Source: Rugalucina vietnamica
Lineage: Eukaryota > Mollusca > Bivalvia > Lucinida > Lucinidae
Length of the DNA stretch: 64,000 nt
Direction: 5' to 3'
NCBI GenBank assembly: GCA_964017185.1
Contig: OZ024880.1
Span: 38,716,329 to 38,780,328, forward strand
Notes under the pieces: model-generated
Seen by the model: only the letters and a program-made list of their open reading frames with translations
What the model was told of the DNA's origin: nothing
Databases searched by the model: none
Shown here: piece by piece, positions 18,602 to 30,840 of the stretch
How positions within the stretch are numbered: the stretch's first letter is position 1
Layout: every line of letters begins with the position of its first letter
Translations under genes and position numbers: made by a program

Positions 18602-21128
18602 AGCTCACCTGAGCCGAAGGCTCACAGGTGAGCTTATAGGATAGGCAGGCATCCGTCGTCCGTCGTCGTCGTCCGTCGTCCGTCGTCCGTCCACAATTTC
18701 AAAGAAGAATATTTCTGAAGCTAGTTGGCCGATCTTGATCAAATTTAATGTGAACCATAATTGGGTTGGGGGATTGATGGCATTAGGTTTTGTAGCAGAT
18801 TGTATCAAAATTGTGGTTTCCATGGCAACAGATAGGTCCCATAGACTTACAATGGGAAAAACTAAAAAAATCTTCTTCTCTGAAACCACTAGGCCCACAG
18901 CTTTGATATTTGGTATGTAGCAATGGATAATGGTCCTCTACATAAATTGTGCCATTCATGCCCCTGGGGTCAAATTTGGCCACGCCCGGGGGGGGGTCGA
19001 TAGTCTCCATAGACTTACTATGGGAAAAAAATTAAAAAATTTTCTTCTCTGAAACCACAGGGCCCACAGCTTTGATATTTGGTATGTGGCAATGGCTAAT
19101 GGTCCTCTACATAAATTGTGCCAGCCATGCCCCTGGGGTCAAATTTGGCCACGCCCCGGGGGTGGATAGTTTCCATAGACTTACAATTGGAAAAATTAAA
19201 AAAATCTTCTTCTCTGAAACCACTAGGCCCACAGCTTTGATATTTGGTATGTAGCAATGGCTAATGGTCCTCTACATAAATTGTGCCATTCATGCCCCTG
19301 GGGTCAAATTTGGCCACGCCCCGGGGGTTGATAGTCTCCATAGACTTACTATGGGAAAAAAATTAAAAAATCTTCTTCTCTGAAACCACAGGGCCCACAG
19401 CTTTGATATTTTGTAGGTGGCAATGGCTAATGGTCCTCTACATAAATTGTGCCAATCATGCCCCTGGGGTCAAATTTGGCCACGCCCCGGGGGTCGATAG
19501 TCTCCATAGACCTACAATAGGAACAAGAAAAGCTATAACATGTAGCCACATGTAATAATTGGGCGGTGTGATAAAAGTGGTAGAAATACTAAAAAGAAAT
19601 ATGGCTTGATTTGCTAAGGTTTTATTACGGAAACGACTCCGTGTTAAAATTCCTTCATTCACCGGACTGCTTTCCACTGATTCGGGCGTTTGGGTCAATT
19701 ACAAAATAGATACAGACATTAATGATCCGGTTCCGACTATGACTACACACTCAGTTTATGCAAATAAAATGTATAATCGGTATACTAACTCGAGCGATGT
19801 AGTCACATAAAAAGAAATTTAAAAAATTCAAAAGAGCAGTCATCCTTTAATTTAATAATTAATGCAGTATTTCTGAACATGATCATGATTGAAGAATAAG
19901 ACTGAATGCAAAACTTAAGAATGGTTAAGAAATATGTGAGGGTCGGGTGATGAACCCCTCCCCTCTTGTTTTCTTTTGATGGTGAGCAAAAAAGAGTTAA
20001 GAACCTACGAAATGTCAATTCAATCCGGACATGACTGATTAAATGATGTAAATGAATAACTTGTAACTTGATGACTGATTAAATGATGACTGGAATCTGG
20101 AACAATGCTGCTAGGGAAAGCACCGGAGGATTTTTTACTAGAGCTACATAATACACTATGGTTTATTGTATTCTTTTCTCTCTGCACCGGGCCCATCCCC
20201 ATGTGATATTTGTTGCTGTGTAGTGGTAGATTACAGGACTCCAGAGCGAGAAGTTCTGGGTTTGATACCTACCTTTACCTTGTCAAGTTCCTTAATGAAG
20301 ACACTTTATTATTTTAACAATTTTCCCCATTCAAATGCAGAGGCGACCGAGGTTGACCTTGCCGTAAAATATGTCAAGATCATCTCAGGGTCATGATTTG
20401 TATAAATTCTGTAGAGCACCATTGCCTGATGCTTCATGCCAAGTTTCAAAATCAAAGGCTTCCTGGTTCTAGAGAAGAAGATTTTTGAAGGTTTTTGCTA
20501 TCTATAGCCATGGCCGCCATCTTGGTCATGTGACCTTGACCATTTACACAAACTTTCATTCCCCTTTCCTAACCACATAAAGTTTAGCTTTGGTTGGTCA
20601 AGCGGTTTCAGAGACGATGATATTTGAATATTATGGTCATATACATGTATATAGCCCCGGTGCAGGGGCAGACAACCCCCTGGGGCCAAAATGTTTTTGT
20701 AAACATAAATATTCCATCCATTTGCCCATGTCCTGCAAGTTTTGCCCTTCAAATCACATTTTAACAATTTTCCCCATTCAAATGCATGGGCGACCTATGT
20801 TGACCTTGCAGTTAATTAGGTCAAGGTCATGGATTGATTTATACAAACTTTGTAGAGCTCCATTGCCTGATGCTTCATGCCAAGTTTCAGAATCATAGGC
20901 CTTCTGGTTCTGGAAAAGAAGATTTTTAAAGGTTTTGCTATTTATAGACTTTTGTTCCCCTTTCCTGAGGATGCTCCATATAAAGTTTGGCTTTGATTGG
21001 CCCAGCGGTTTTAGAGGAGAAGATGTTTCACGGAACATTGTGGACAACAATGACTACAACGACGACGGTCGTTGGAGCATGGGTATACTATAAGCTCACC
21101 TTGTGAACATAACGGCTCAGGTGAGCTA
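18602..21128. mobile_element. Pearl-like element copy 1 (mosaic, with internal insertion)
   Basis: Left terminal hairpin AGCTCACCTGAGCC / GGCTCACAGGTGAGCT (18602-18634), then a CGTC/CGTCCGT microsatellite (about 18655-18690). Four to five ~166-bp tandem units follow (18840-19510, GAAACCACTAGGCCCACAG type), then unrelated sequence including a SINE (about 19520-20310), then two ~450-bp units of a second type (TTGACCTTGC type, 20312 and 20760). The right end is CGGCTCAGGTGAGCT. Microsatellite, tandem core repeats and short inverted ends match the known bivalve pearl/Helentron-like non-autonomous plan. Confidence 0.75.
20185..20310 (+). mobile_element. tRNA-derived SINE, degenerate
   Basis: A TAGTGGTAGATTAC A-box-like stretch and a TTCTGGGTTTGATACC B-box-like stretch lie ~30 bp apart, followed by the GAAGACAC body motif. 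It is inside the pearl-like copy 1. Confidence 0.45.
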
Positions 21129-21174
21129 CAAATGGGACCTGGCGCGTATACTAGTATACAAATATGCATTCAAA

Positions 21175-21390
21175 GGAGCATGATGGCCTGGTGGTTAGTG
21201 CATCAGACTGGTTAGGGAGTAGGGAATCGATCCCCACTGGTGGCTGGCTTATATCACTGCACGATGAGCAAGGCACATTGACTCTGGAAAGTACTGGTTA
21301 ATACACACAAAGGAGTGTCCCAAGCTGGGGACATGACAGAAATATTGTTGACTGGGACGTTACATCCATACCTAAATCAAACCAAAGGGT
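21175..21390 (+). mobile_element. tRNA-derived SINE
   Basis: A tRNA-like head (GGCCTGGTGGTTAGTGCA A box, GGGAATCGATCCCCAC B box) is followed by the body shared with other SINEs here (GAGCAAGGCACATTGACTC, AGTACTGGTTAATACAC, GTTGACTGGGACGTTACATC). Confidence 0.65.
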
Positions 21391-21627
21391 TGCACAGTTC
21401 AAATGTGGGTTGTACATTTTGTAAAGTGTTGTTTCTTAGTCTTTCTTAAAAATCTGACAGCTGGTGACTACGCCATTTTAGCTCTAAAAATTCTGGTGTT
21501 CGATTTAAGGTCTAACATTCCTTTTTGGTCATCAATTTTTCAGTTATGTCCGGATGGTGCGACGGTTTTCTGGGTATCAACCAGGGTGAAAATCATGAGA
21601 GCCATGGACTAATTTCCCTCCTGGTGC

Positions 21628-21668
<41 letters not shown>

Positions 21669-21810
21669 GTATTGTCAATTTGGCGTGTCACCAGTAAACC
21701 ATTCAGATTCAGATGTGTCACGCTCAAGGACTCAACCAAGTCTCAGTGGGGTTTGAACCCAGAACTTTGTGATTCAACACTACGCCACTGCCCTTACTAA
21801 GTACATGACT
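21628..21810 (-). mobile_element. Poly-C tract and minus-strand SINE
   Basis: A ~33-base C run (21630-21662) is followed by GGCGTGTCACCAGTAAAC (tail motif also seen near 13975 and 32490). Then comes an inverted tRNA-like head with GGGTTTGAACCCAGAAC (B box on the minus strand) and CTACGCCACTGCC (A box). Confidence 0.55.
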
Positions 21811-22421
21811 GCGATGTGCTAAACCTTGGCTGCACAATCATGCCTGTATAGCACAATTTCAGGAACATACTCTGAATCCCTGGCGACAGGTTTTCCTGCA
21901 TCCCGACTCAAATACTGATCTCGAAGTCATTAATTTTAAAACCAACAAATATGTCATTAAATTTCATGTATTTATTTCTGTTTATGCACACTAGGAAAGA
22001 ACATAAATGCACTATTTACATATATAATACATGTACATTTTTGTACAAAACACATGCAATGTTGTTTTTTTTTGTTTTTTGTTTTTCGAACTTAAGCACG
22101 AAAACTCCATGTGACCTGCATTGTCCTGTTTGTCCATTAATGGATCATGAAAGAAAGTCAACCTTGATAAACAAATCCATATTGCAAGTATTATAATCTA
22201 TATCACACTGGTTATTCAGAGAGAATTGTGAACGAAAACAAACAATGCCGATGCCATGATAAATACCTGTGTGGAGACAACTTTCCACAGATCACAATTT
22301 TCTTTGTGAAGTTGTTCTAAGGCAGGTAATTGCATACTACAGTCTTTGAGTCTTTTACTGATTTTATCCGCGTTGGCTTTTCTCAGTTCCTGGATAATCG
22401 GTTTGGTATTCTTACTATATA

Positions 22422-22608
22422 CACTTCAACCTCATTATAACGCACCTCATTATAATGCGGTTTTCAATATAACACGGCCATGTCATGGCTCCTAAGTTGA
22501 TTATTTTGCTATATGTCTATAGTAAATAACCTCATTATAACACGGTTCACTTATAACACGGTCTGTTTCTATGGACCCCAAAGATAGCGTTATAATGAGG
22601 TTGACCTG
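22422..22608. mobile_element. Short pogo-like MITE
   Basis: The inverted ends CAACCTCATTATAACGC / GCGTTATAATGAGGTTG lie next to TA (22420-22421 and 22609-22610). The inside has several ACCTCATTATAACACGG repeats in both orientations. The ends resemble pogo/Tigger-type termini. No coding sequence. Confidence 0.65.
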
Positions 22609-22610
22609 TA

Positions 22611-23934
22611 TCACTGAAACATGTTTTGTGCACATGCACATCTTTGTTAACAGCTTCTCACCATGGTCTAATGTCACAGACAGCAAGATCCTTCATGCAG
22701 AAGAAACATACATACACATACGAGTATTTAACAACAATTGTCAGAGAATCAGACTAAATCCTCGCTTCAATAAAATGCCTATGGGAAAGGACACAGGTTG
22801 CTAAAAATGATGCACAGTTCAAACCCCAGAATAGATCTTGTCAATGGCACTGTCACACCCATGTAATTTATTCTCATGATATTGTAAGTGTGCCAGAGCA
22901 GAAATCTATGGAACAACAAAATCAGGGAATTACATAACCGTGGGATGACAGGTTGAATCCAGTATAGCCCAGTCTTTTTACAGCAGGGCTTTAAAACTAT
23001 AGTTTTACTTTAACGATTTTTGCTTTGTAATATCAACTATACCTTGATTTCTTCACAGTATTACTGTAACTACAGTTCAAAAACACAGATTGTATTAAAG
23101 TCCATTATTTAACATTTAAGTTAGGGTGAACAGTTTATTGTACATGCAGTCATCCACTCTAATTGACTTAAAATATAAGTTTTCTGTTGTGGTTCACTAT
23201 CTGCTCAATTTGCTGTTGATGATATAAGCTCTCTCCCCTCTGAAAATACATGTAAATGAATACATGCATCAGTAATATTATGTTCACTAGAAACACAAAA
23301 TAACAAAACAATGACATTTTCACATATCAAAATTGGACATACATGCAGTCACTTTGAGCCTCTGAGTACTACGAAAGGACTCCTAAAAACCATTTTTCCT
23401 TGTGACGTTTCCTCCAGGACTATTTGCGCAAAAAATTGAATGGGGCTGTTTGCTAAAAAGGTGGGACGATTCGCTCAAAATCAATTTTATGGGTAGGTTC
23501 ACCAATTATAGTTTTAGAAGTCCTTAAGCGACTTGTTTATCATATTTGGATGTCTTAAATTGTTCATTGAAATGACATAAAAAAAATAGTTTTTATGAAA
23601 AAATCATTAAGGCCAAAAAAAAAAATACAATTGTTTCTCAGGCACTTTTTGGAAAAAACAGATGAGGCAGGCAGGTTTTTTTTTTTTTTTTTTTTTTCAC
23701 CAAAAAACAGATGAGGCCACTTTTTTTTTTTGGCAACCGGGAAAACATGCGTGAAAAAAACTGATATTTTTCTAATTTTGCTCAAAAAAATATATTGTGG
23801 GTATGCACTAGAGCTGCATCACCCATAATCTGTCTTAAAGCAAAAATACAAAAATATATGTATACCACTGTACAACATAGCTTTACCTGTGGGTTGTATT
23901 TTCTATTATGATGTTCCTGTCGAAATACCAGACT
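22611..23934. other. Unassigned AT-rich sequence
   Basis: No gene is recognised. 23560-23790 is low-complexity A and T runs with repeated AAACAGATGAGGC; a related sequence occurs inverted around 26590-26700 (CAGATGCGGCGGTGCCTGAG). The latter part may be a decayed MITE. Confidence 0.5.
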
Positions 23935-24180
23935 CTCAATGAAAGTCATCTGGCATAATGGTTACAGCATTGGCTTTGGAAGTGGGAGTTTGTGCGTTCA
24001 ATACCAGCTGGGTCATACCAAAGACTTTAAAAATGGTATCAGTGGCTACCTTACTTGGTGCTCAGCATTTGACTGGCTTCTCTTCTCCAAAAACAACAAC
24101 CTCAGTGATAGGAATACAGTAAATATGTCAAGGTGATGGTTGGTGGCAGACAGTGTAGTTCTATCATTGGGGTCTGGTCA
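23935..24180 (+). mobile_element. Degenerate SINE
   Basis: Contains GTCATCTGGCATAATGGTTA and GTGCGTTCAATACCAGCTGG with A-box and B-box character, then a body with GGTGATGGTTGGTGGCAG. Weak match. Confidence 0.35.
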
Positions 24181-24448
24181 CTTTGGTGGTGGTAATACCC
24201 TTTCTAGGGGTTAAAACGAGGTGCATCGATAAATCGACGGGGGAACATTACGATACAAGGCAAGACAATACTAATTTGCGATCGGGCGAACGCTCATTTT
24301 CAAATCAATCTCAACTTCTACGCAGAATAAGCCAGAAATATTGCTATCGCTAATTTGAATACAACATACAAAACATCATAATTTACTTACTTTTGACTGA
24401 CAATTCCATTAAACAAGTAAAAATTATGAGTTTCGTGAGCTCTCCATG

Positions 24449-24760
24449 GAAGCGAGATAGCCGAGTGGTTAGCGCACTGGCTTCTTGTGCTAGAGGTCCC
24501 GGGTTCGATCCCCGCCGGCGGCGAGGAAAATTTGTTGGTCCGAACTTGCTTCCCTTTGTGTCATTTGCAGGAATGACATGATACAGTGCGCCGTCCTTCG
24601 GATCGGGACGTTAACTGGAGGCCCCCTGTGCAGGGACAGTCATCCCCTGTGCAGGTTAAAGATCCCTACACAGGTTCTATCCTCATGCATGTAGGCTCAT
24701 CCTGCAAACTCACCGGAGTGTACAATGTACACCTCCCAAGAATAATCAGAAATTGATTGA
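24449..24760 (+). mobile_element. tRNA-derived SINE, well preserved
   Basis: The head has TAGCCGAGTGGTTAGCGC (A box, about 24459) and GGTTCGATCCC (B box, 24502-24512) and looks Ser/Leu tRNA-like. The body holds CCTTCGGATCGGGACGTTAA, GATCCCTACACAGG and CTCACCGGAGTG and ends near AAATTGATTG. The long body shows this is a SINE and not a tRNA gene. It is the best RNA polymerase III promoter in the window. Confidence 0.8.
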
Positions 24761-24959
24761 TGGGAGTAACAGGAAAACAAAAAACAAAAAACGTAGGTGG
24801 AAAGTGAAAGTAAGTCCGAAAACGAGGTTAAACTTATCAAAACTTGTTATTGTTTTTTGAGCGAAACGAAATTGTTTCGTAGACGTTTCGAACTTTGCTG
24901 GATACATCTTTCAGGCGGTTTCGACCTTATATCATTTATTCCATGACTTTTACAGCTAA

Positions 24960-26395
24960 TAACAATTCAGGTCCATGAGAACACCACCAACAATGGAGTA
25001 TTACAGAATTGTTGTCCTGTTGACAGATCCTCAATTCACCTTTCAGCGATTGCCAACCACTCTACTAGTGTACCACCATACCCTACTAGGGTTTCCCCTA
25101 TCGTTATCTCCTAGGGTACTCCTACTACTAGTGAACCATCATGCCCTACTAGGGTTCCTCCATACCCTACCCTCTCAGGGTACACGCATCCCACCCTACT
25201 AGTGTACACTTCAGACCCGTTATAAGGCGCTGGTCGGGGTCCACAAGTCGCATGCGCGTTATAGGTGAAGCGCGTAATGCAAATCTACTGAGTCGGACCA
25301 GGCTGATCAAAGTTCATGTAGTTTTTGTGGGTGGGGAAAAGCGCCTATACGGCGTGTTAATTTGCTTAATCGAGCAAATTGGCGGTTTATCCCGGAGTCC
25401 TTGTAAAATGGAATAAACAAAAGTGAAATTTTGCTTGTTTCAATATTTTAATCAATTAAAAACGATCTACAACGATTTAATGTGAAAATAACACCGTCCA
25501 TAACACCACGCTAATGTTGCTGTTCCGCCTTTGACTTATTGGCGCACCCGGATATTTAACGCGGACAAGTGTCATTGCCGATTCCTTATTTACAATTATT
25601 TTAATTCGCCGTTCTTAATCGAGAAAGCACAAATGCATTTTCTGATCGGATAGAATTATACAAGATATAGGTGTCCCAATGCTTAAAAAAATCTATGGTT
25701 TGTGTCGCCGTCGAAAGTGAGCAACGTTGCGTAACAGTTGTCACAAATAGCCTACAGCAGCCTGTGTTTACCGTCTCGTTATGGTCTATCGATAATCCCC
25801 TAGTGCTTTTGGCTTATTTTCACAACTTTTATGGCTAATCTTAAGAAAACAATGTGTCATCCACGCTTCGCGAGCGGTGGATTGTGTCCGTCTAAAAATT
25901 ACTGAAATGGCAATTATCACTCGTGAATATACACGCAGCCGACACGGTTCGTAAACACATTATGCTTTCTATTAGAAAACCTGTTCTGTCAGTTTTAAAT
26001 ATGCAAAAGATAATTAACATTAATTGTTCTCAATGTACAATAAAGAGAAACTGTAAGAAAATCGCTCCTTGGCAAACGCCTGACAACGGCTTTAATTTTT
26101 TTTTTTTTTACCATAAAGAGAAACTGTAAGAAAATTGAACCTTGGCGAATTCCCTGCAAACGATCTTTTTAACAGTGAATTCATCCGCACATAAACGCCT
26201 TAACTGCAATACAATACAGGAATATATTAGGGTAAAACGGCGCCTTGTACTACCCTAACTTACCAGGGTTCCACACTACCTTAGCTCCTAGGATACACCC
26301 ACCCTATTAGTGAACCATCCTCCTGTACAAGGATTCCTCCCTACCCTACCCTCTAAGGGTACACCCATTCCACCATACTAGTGTTTTTTTTTTTT
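24960..26395. other. CCCTACTAGGGT-rich repeat split by a ~1-kb CpG-richer segment
   Basis: 24985-25205 and 26225-26390 contain degenerate tandem CCCTACTAGGGT / CCCTACCCT motifs. Between them 25212-26225 is more CpG-rich than its surroundings, begins near CCCGTTATAAGGCGCTGG and CATGCGCGTTATAGG, and has no long frame. It looks like an insertion that split one array. Confidence 0.4.
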
Positions 26396-26804
26396 CTTCA
26401 AACAAACTGGACCGAAACAACCTTGGGAAGAAACGGCTTGAATCCGAAAGTAAAAATGTTTCCGTCCAAAAAAAAAATGTTTTGTATTAACCCCAAATCA
26501 TGAAGACGCTTTCCATGCCTCTTTGCAAGCGCTTGGCTTTATCTCCTTGATCGCCAAAGACAAAAACGAAGATTTGTAACAGATGCGCTATTTTATTTAT
26601 TTTTTTTTTTTGAGACGATAAAAAGGGGGGTAATGCGGGGGGTTTCAGACAGATGCGGCGGTGCCTGAGAAACATTTTTATTTTTTTTTTTTGGCCTAAA
26701 ATCAATTTTTTTAAACATGTGGCACTCTTCGGGAGTAAATGTCCCGTTAGAAAAATATTTTTTTACGCAAACAGTCCCGGGAGTAACTGGTTTGTGCATG
26801 AAAC

Positions 26805-26964
26805 ATCCCGTCCCAGTCAACAATTTTTCAGTCTTGTCAGGATGTGTTTAATCAGTAATGTAGTGTCTTGCTCAAGGACACAACACGATGAGGCCTGTGG
26901 GGATCGAACCCAGGACCTCTTTATTTAGAGTCCAAGACTCTACCATTACGCCACCGTGCTCCCT
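26805..26964 (-). mobile_element. Minus-strand tRNA-derived SINE
   Basis: Read on the minus strand: GGGAGCACGGTGGCGTAATG (A box), CTGGGTTCGATCCCC (B box), CGTGTTGTGTCCTTGAGCAA body. The tail is GTTGACTGGGACGG. Same family as 33355, 54221 and 62770. Confidence 0.75.
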
Positions 26965-27440
26965 ACTATGTAATGTGATGAGTAATATCACTAAAGATGA
27001 TCTTACCAAAAACAGTATCGTTGAAATAACACTGAAACATCTTTCCGCTGCTTGAATCATTAGACATCCAACATACAACATTGTCAGGGTGTCAGTCTTT
27101 CAACCAAAACAATAATCTGAAACAGACAAATATCATTTGAACTCTTTCATCATTTTCATGTCTGTTGGTGTCTTATCCAAGTTTGAAGTAGTACTGTCAA
27201 TGTACATGTATCTATCCTGCCGTACCACCCTATATACCCGAATATTATGTGCATAAATGTATCAAAAAATGTACTAGTATAAATAAACATTTTGAAAGAC
27301 ACCATTTTATGAAAAATAAGTCTGTGAGAAGATACAGTTTAAAGAGTGTTTTTTTAAAAGATAATGTGTTAAAGATGCAAATTTAGATAACCAGTAATAA
27401 AAATATCACAGCGGATGCATTTAACTGTTTGATTGTGTAA

Positions 27441-28311
27441 ACAAGAACTCTGCGGAGGTCGATATCGCACCTGCATCTGGCAAAGTCAATAGACCGTGAG
27501 ATATAGTTCAAGGGCACCGGGTCAAGGTGCGTGCTTGAAGGGCATGTCAAGGACAATTACTATGCAAGGTTTCTGACTCGCAGCTATCTCTGATGTCGAG
27601 AAAACCAAACTTTGACGTAAAAATTTTCAAAGTCAGTGGACCATAAAATATAGGTCAAGGGCACCGGGTTAAGGTGCGTGCTTGAAGGGTATGTCAAGGA
27701 CAATTACTATGCAAGGTTTCAGACTTGCAGCTATCTCTGATGTCGAGAAAACCAAACTTCGACGTAAAAATTATCAAAGTCAGTGGACCGTGAAATGTAG
27801 GTCAAGGGCACCGGGTTAAGGTGCGTGCTTGAAGGGTATGTCAAGGACAATTACTATGCAAGGTTTCAGACTCGCAGCTATCTCTGATGTCGATAAAAAC
27901 CAAACTTCGACGTAAAAATTTTAAAAGTCAGTGGACCGTGAAATATAGGTCAAGGGCACTGGAATAAAGTGCGTGCTTGAAGTGTATGTCAAGGACAATT
28001 ACTATGCATGGTTTCAGACTCGCAGCTATCTCTGATGTCGAGAAAACCAAACTTCGACGTAAATGTTGACAAAACTTCGACGTAAAAATTTTCAAAGTCA
28101 GTGGACCGTGAAATATAGGTCAAGGGCACCGGGTTAAGGTGCGTGCTTGAAGGATATGTCAGGGACAATTACTATGCAAGGTTTCAGACTCGCAGCTATC
28201 TCTGATGTCAAGAAAACTAAACTTCGACGTAAATGTTGACGGACGAACGAACGTACGGACGGACGGAAATTTGAACTCCTATATCGCACCCTGCTATAAG
28301 CAGGTGCGATA
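27441..28311 (+). mobile_element. Pearl-like element, ATCGCACC family, copy 1
   Basis: Starts AACAAGAACTCTGCGGAGG and then TATCGCACCTGC. About five tandem units of ~147 bp follow (GTCAGTGGACC ... CAGCTATCTCTGATGTCG). Then comes an ACGGACG-type microsatellite (28238-28266) and a terminal hairpin (ATCGCACCCTGC / GCAGGTGCGAT, about 28282-28310). No coding capacity. Confidence 0.8.
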
Positions 28312-28419
28312 AAAATTGAATGATAAAATCATGTCTCACAGTCCCAGACCCAGGGAAAGATCCAGGTATGGGTCGTGTAGCAAAATACATATAATTTGGC
28401 ACTGGCACCTAGGCATTAT

Positions 28420-28650
28420 ACTATGGAAATAGCATACAAAACATTGGTTCGACCTCAACTCGAGTATGCAGCTCCTGTTTGGCATCCCTATAATGATACT
28501 CAGACTGCTAAGATAGAGATGGTGCAAAGGACTGCAGCCAGGTGGACCTGCAGGAGATGGAAGAACACCAGTAGCGTTGGCGATATGCTAGACAAACTTG
28601 AGTGGCCATTATCTGGAGTCCCGCAGGGAGCGGTCCTCCTAAGACACACT
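28420..28650 (+). pseudogene. Scrambled non-LTR RT fragments
   Basis: 28426-28600 encodes AYKTLVRPQLEYAAPVW and MVQRTAARWT, the RT thumb region. It is followed directly at 28613 by LSGVPQGAVL, the palm motif B, which normally precedes the thumb by well over 100 residues. The order shows rearrangement of two pieces. Flanked on both sides by the twin pearl-like elements. Confidence 0.75.
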
Positions 28651-28670
28651 CTGGTACAGTGTATCTTGAT

Positions 28671-29561
28671 AACAAGAACTCCGCGGAGGTCGATATCGCA
28701 CCTGCATCGGGCAAAGTCAATAGACCGTGAAATATAGTTCAAGGGCACCGGGTCAAGGTGCGTGCTTGCAGGGCATGTCAAGGACAATCAATTACTATGC
28801 AATGTTTCAGACTCGCAGCTATCTCTGATGTCGAGAAAACCAAACTTTGACGTAAAAATTTTCAAAGTCAGTGGACCATGAAATATAGGTCAAGGGCACC
28901 GGGTTAAGGTGCGTGCTTGAAGGGTATGTCAAGGACAATTACTATACAAGGTTTCAGACTTGCAGCTATCTCTGATGTCGAGAAAACCAAACTTCGACGT
29001 AAAAATTATCAAAGTCAGTGGACCGTGAAATATAGGTCAAGGGCACCGGGTTAAGGTGCGTGCTTGAAGGGTATGTCAAGGACAATTACTATGCAAGGTT
29101 TCAGACTCGCAGCTATCTCTGATGTCGAGAAAACCAAACTTAGACGTAAAAATTTTCAAAGTCAGTGGACCGTGAAATATAGGCCAAGGGCCCTGGGTTA
29201 AGGTGCGTGCTTGAAGGGTATGTCAAGGACAATTACTATGCAAGGTTTCAGACTCGCAACTATCTCTGATGTCGATAAAACCAAACTTCGATGTAAATGT
29301 TGACAAAACTTCGACGTAAAAATTTTCAAAGTCAGTGGACCGTGAAATATAGGTCAAGGGTACCGGGTTAAGGTGCGTGCTTGAAGGGTGTGTCAGGGAC
29401 AATTACTATGCAAGGTTTCAGACTCGCAGCTATCTCTTATGTCGAGAAAACTAAACTTCGACGTAAATGTTGACGGACAAACGAGCGAACGGACGAACGA
29501 ACGAACGTACGGACGGAAATTTGAACTCCTATATCGCACCCTGCTATAAGCAGGTGCGATA
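28671..29561 (+). mobile_element. Pearl-like element, ATCGCACC family, copy 2
   Basis: Same structure and orientation as 27441-28311, beginning AACAAGAACTCCGCGGAGG and ending in a microsatellite (29473-29517) and the same hairpin. The two copies are close to identical in organisation, including the short extra AACTTCGACGTAA spacer near the fifth unit. Confidence 0.8.
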
Positions 29562-29655
29562 AAAACAAATACCTGACCCGAGCACCCAACCTTAAAGAAA
29601 TACACAAGACAATTTACCTAGTATAGTTAGGTCTGGTACACGCCAGGATTGAGGT

Positions 29656-30025
29656 CAGGGATTTTTTTTGTGTGTCTCAGGGGCCGAAATTAGGCCTCAT
29701 TCCCAATGCAAATTACTATCAGGTGTCTTTTTCCCCAATCTGGAGAAAAAATTCCCAATTACAGCTGAAAATAATTTTCAACAGTTCCATACATTGTGAA
29801 ATTCAAACTTTGCTGTTAGAAATGTTATTTAACTTTTGACACTTTTGATTATGAATTATTATCTAATTAATCTACATGAAATCCCTTATTAAGCTATGTC
29901 ACTTTGGAAAATATCAATTTTGAATGTCTTGAACTTGAAATTTCCCAATTCCGAATTTACTTCGCTAATTGTCCCAATCAGAAAGGCCCTAGGGCACCTT
30001 CCCAAAATTGTCAAAAAAATCCCTG
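29656..30025. mobile_element. MITE with CAGGGATTTTTTTTG inverted ends
   Basis: The ends are CAGGGATTTTTTTTG and CAAAAAAATCCCTG. Internal CCCAATTCC motifs occur in both halves (29700, 29940). AT-rich, non-coding. A related end fragment may be present near 32100-32250. Confidence 0.6.
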
Positions 30026-30166
30026 GAGGTAGGGTTTTTAACCTCATTGAGGTTTGAAAATGTACATGAAATTACTATATTGAGAAAAACAAATACAATA
30101 AATAGCAATAAATAAACAAATAGCTATGCAAAAATTGCAACATCATTCCGGGCCCGGCCAATGTTG

Positions 30167-30821
30167 TGTGACGGGATAGCCTCCCTTGGAAATATGCAAA
30201 TTTCAAACTCGACACTTTGTGAATTGAGTAAGTGTAGGGTATATAGCGCAGTAAACCACCCTTGGTGGATGAGCATGCTTTTCCACCGACGGGGTTTCTG
30301 TGGCTCAGCTCGGCTGTTCGTTACAGTTGGTGGCAGCAGTGGGATGATGACAACTGCCAGAACGGAGTTGCCTTACCCATGTAGTCCAGTCTTCGCGAAA
30401 TCTTTTTTCAGCTGCAGGACAGCTGTCTGGCAGACTGCAAGATTTTGCTAGAAAAAAAAATTTTTTGTAGGACAGTTCTATACGTTATCATTAAAAATGT
30501 GGTAATTTTTGCCAGACATTTGTCTGACAAAATAAAATATTTTGTCAGTCAGAATGAAATTTTGCTGGTTTTGACCGACAGACCGGCACTTTTCGTGAAG
30601 ACCGTGTAGTCCCCAGGCCAAGACTCGGGACGAGTCTTCTCGGAGAGGGAAGTAATGTGATGGGATAGCCTCCCTTGGAAATATGCAAATTTCAAACTCG
30701 AGACTTTGTGAATCGAGTAAGTGTAGGGTTTATAGCGCAGTAAACCACCCTTGGTGGATGAGCATGCTTTTCCACCGACGGGGTTTCTGAGGCTCAGCTT
30801 GGCTGTTGAAGTTTACAGTTG
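30167..30821 (+). repeat. Direct duplication of a ~155-bp unit with an ATGCAAAT octamer and paired stems
   Basis: 30173-30318 and 30662-30808 are close to identical: GGGATAGCCTCCCTTGG, ATATGCAAATTTCAAACTCG, GTAAACCACCCTTGGTGG and CTTTTCCACCGACGGGG. GGTGGA can pair with either the upstream CCACC or the downstream TCCACC. 30391-30600 between them has CTTCGCGAAA / TTTCGTGAAG inverted ends and is probably a MITE. No protein or known RNA is recognised. Confidence 0.6.
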
Positions 30822-30840
30822 CTTGCAAAATGTGCAGCTT

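Noticed and set aside
24449..24540. Functional tRNA gene (Ser/Leu-like)
   Set aside because: A and B boxes are good, but no matching acceptor stem closure or terminator follows; a long SINE body continues downstream. The same holds for the heads at 21175, 26964, 33552 and 54221.
27441..29561. LTR retrotransposon flanked by direct repeats
   Set aside because: The two direct copies are complete pearl-like elements with internal tandem units and terminal hairpins, and the DNA between them lacks gag, protease, integrase and primer-binding sites.
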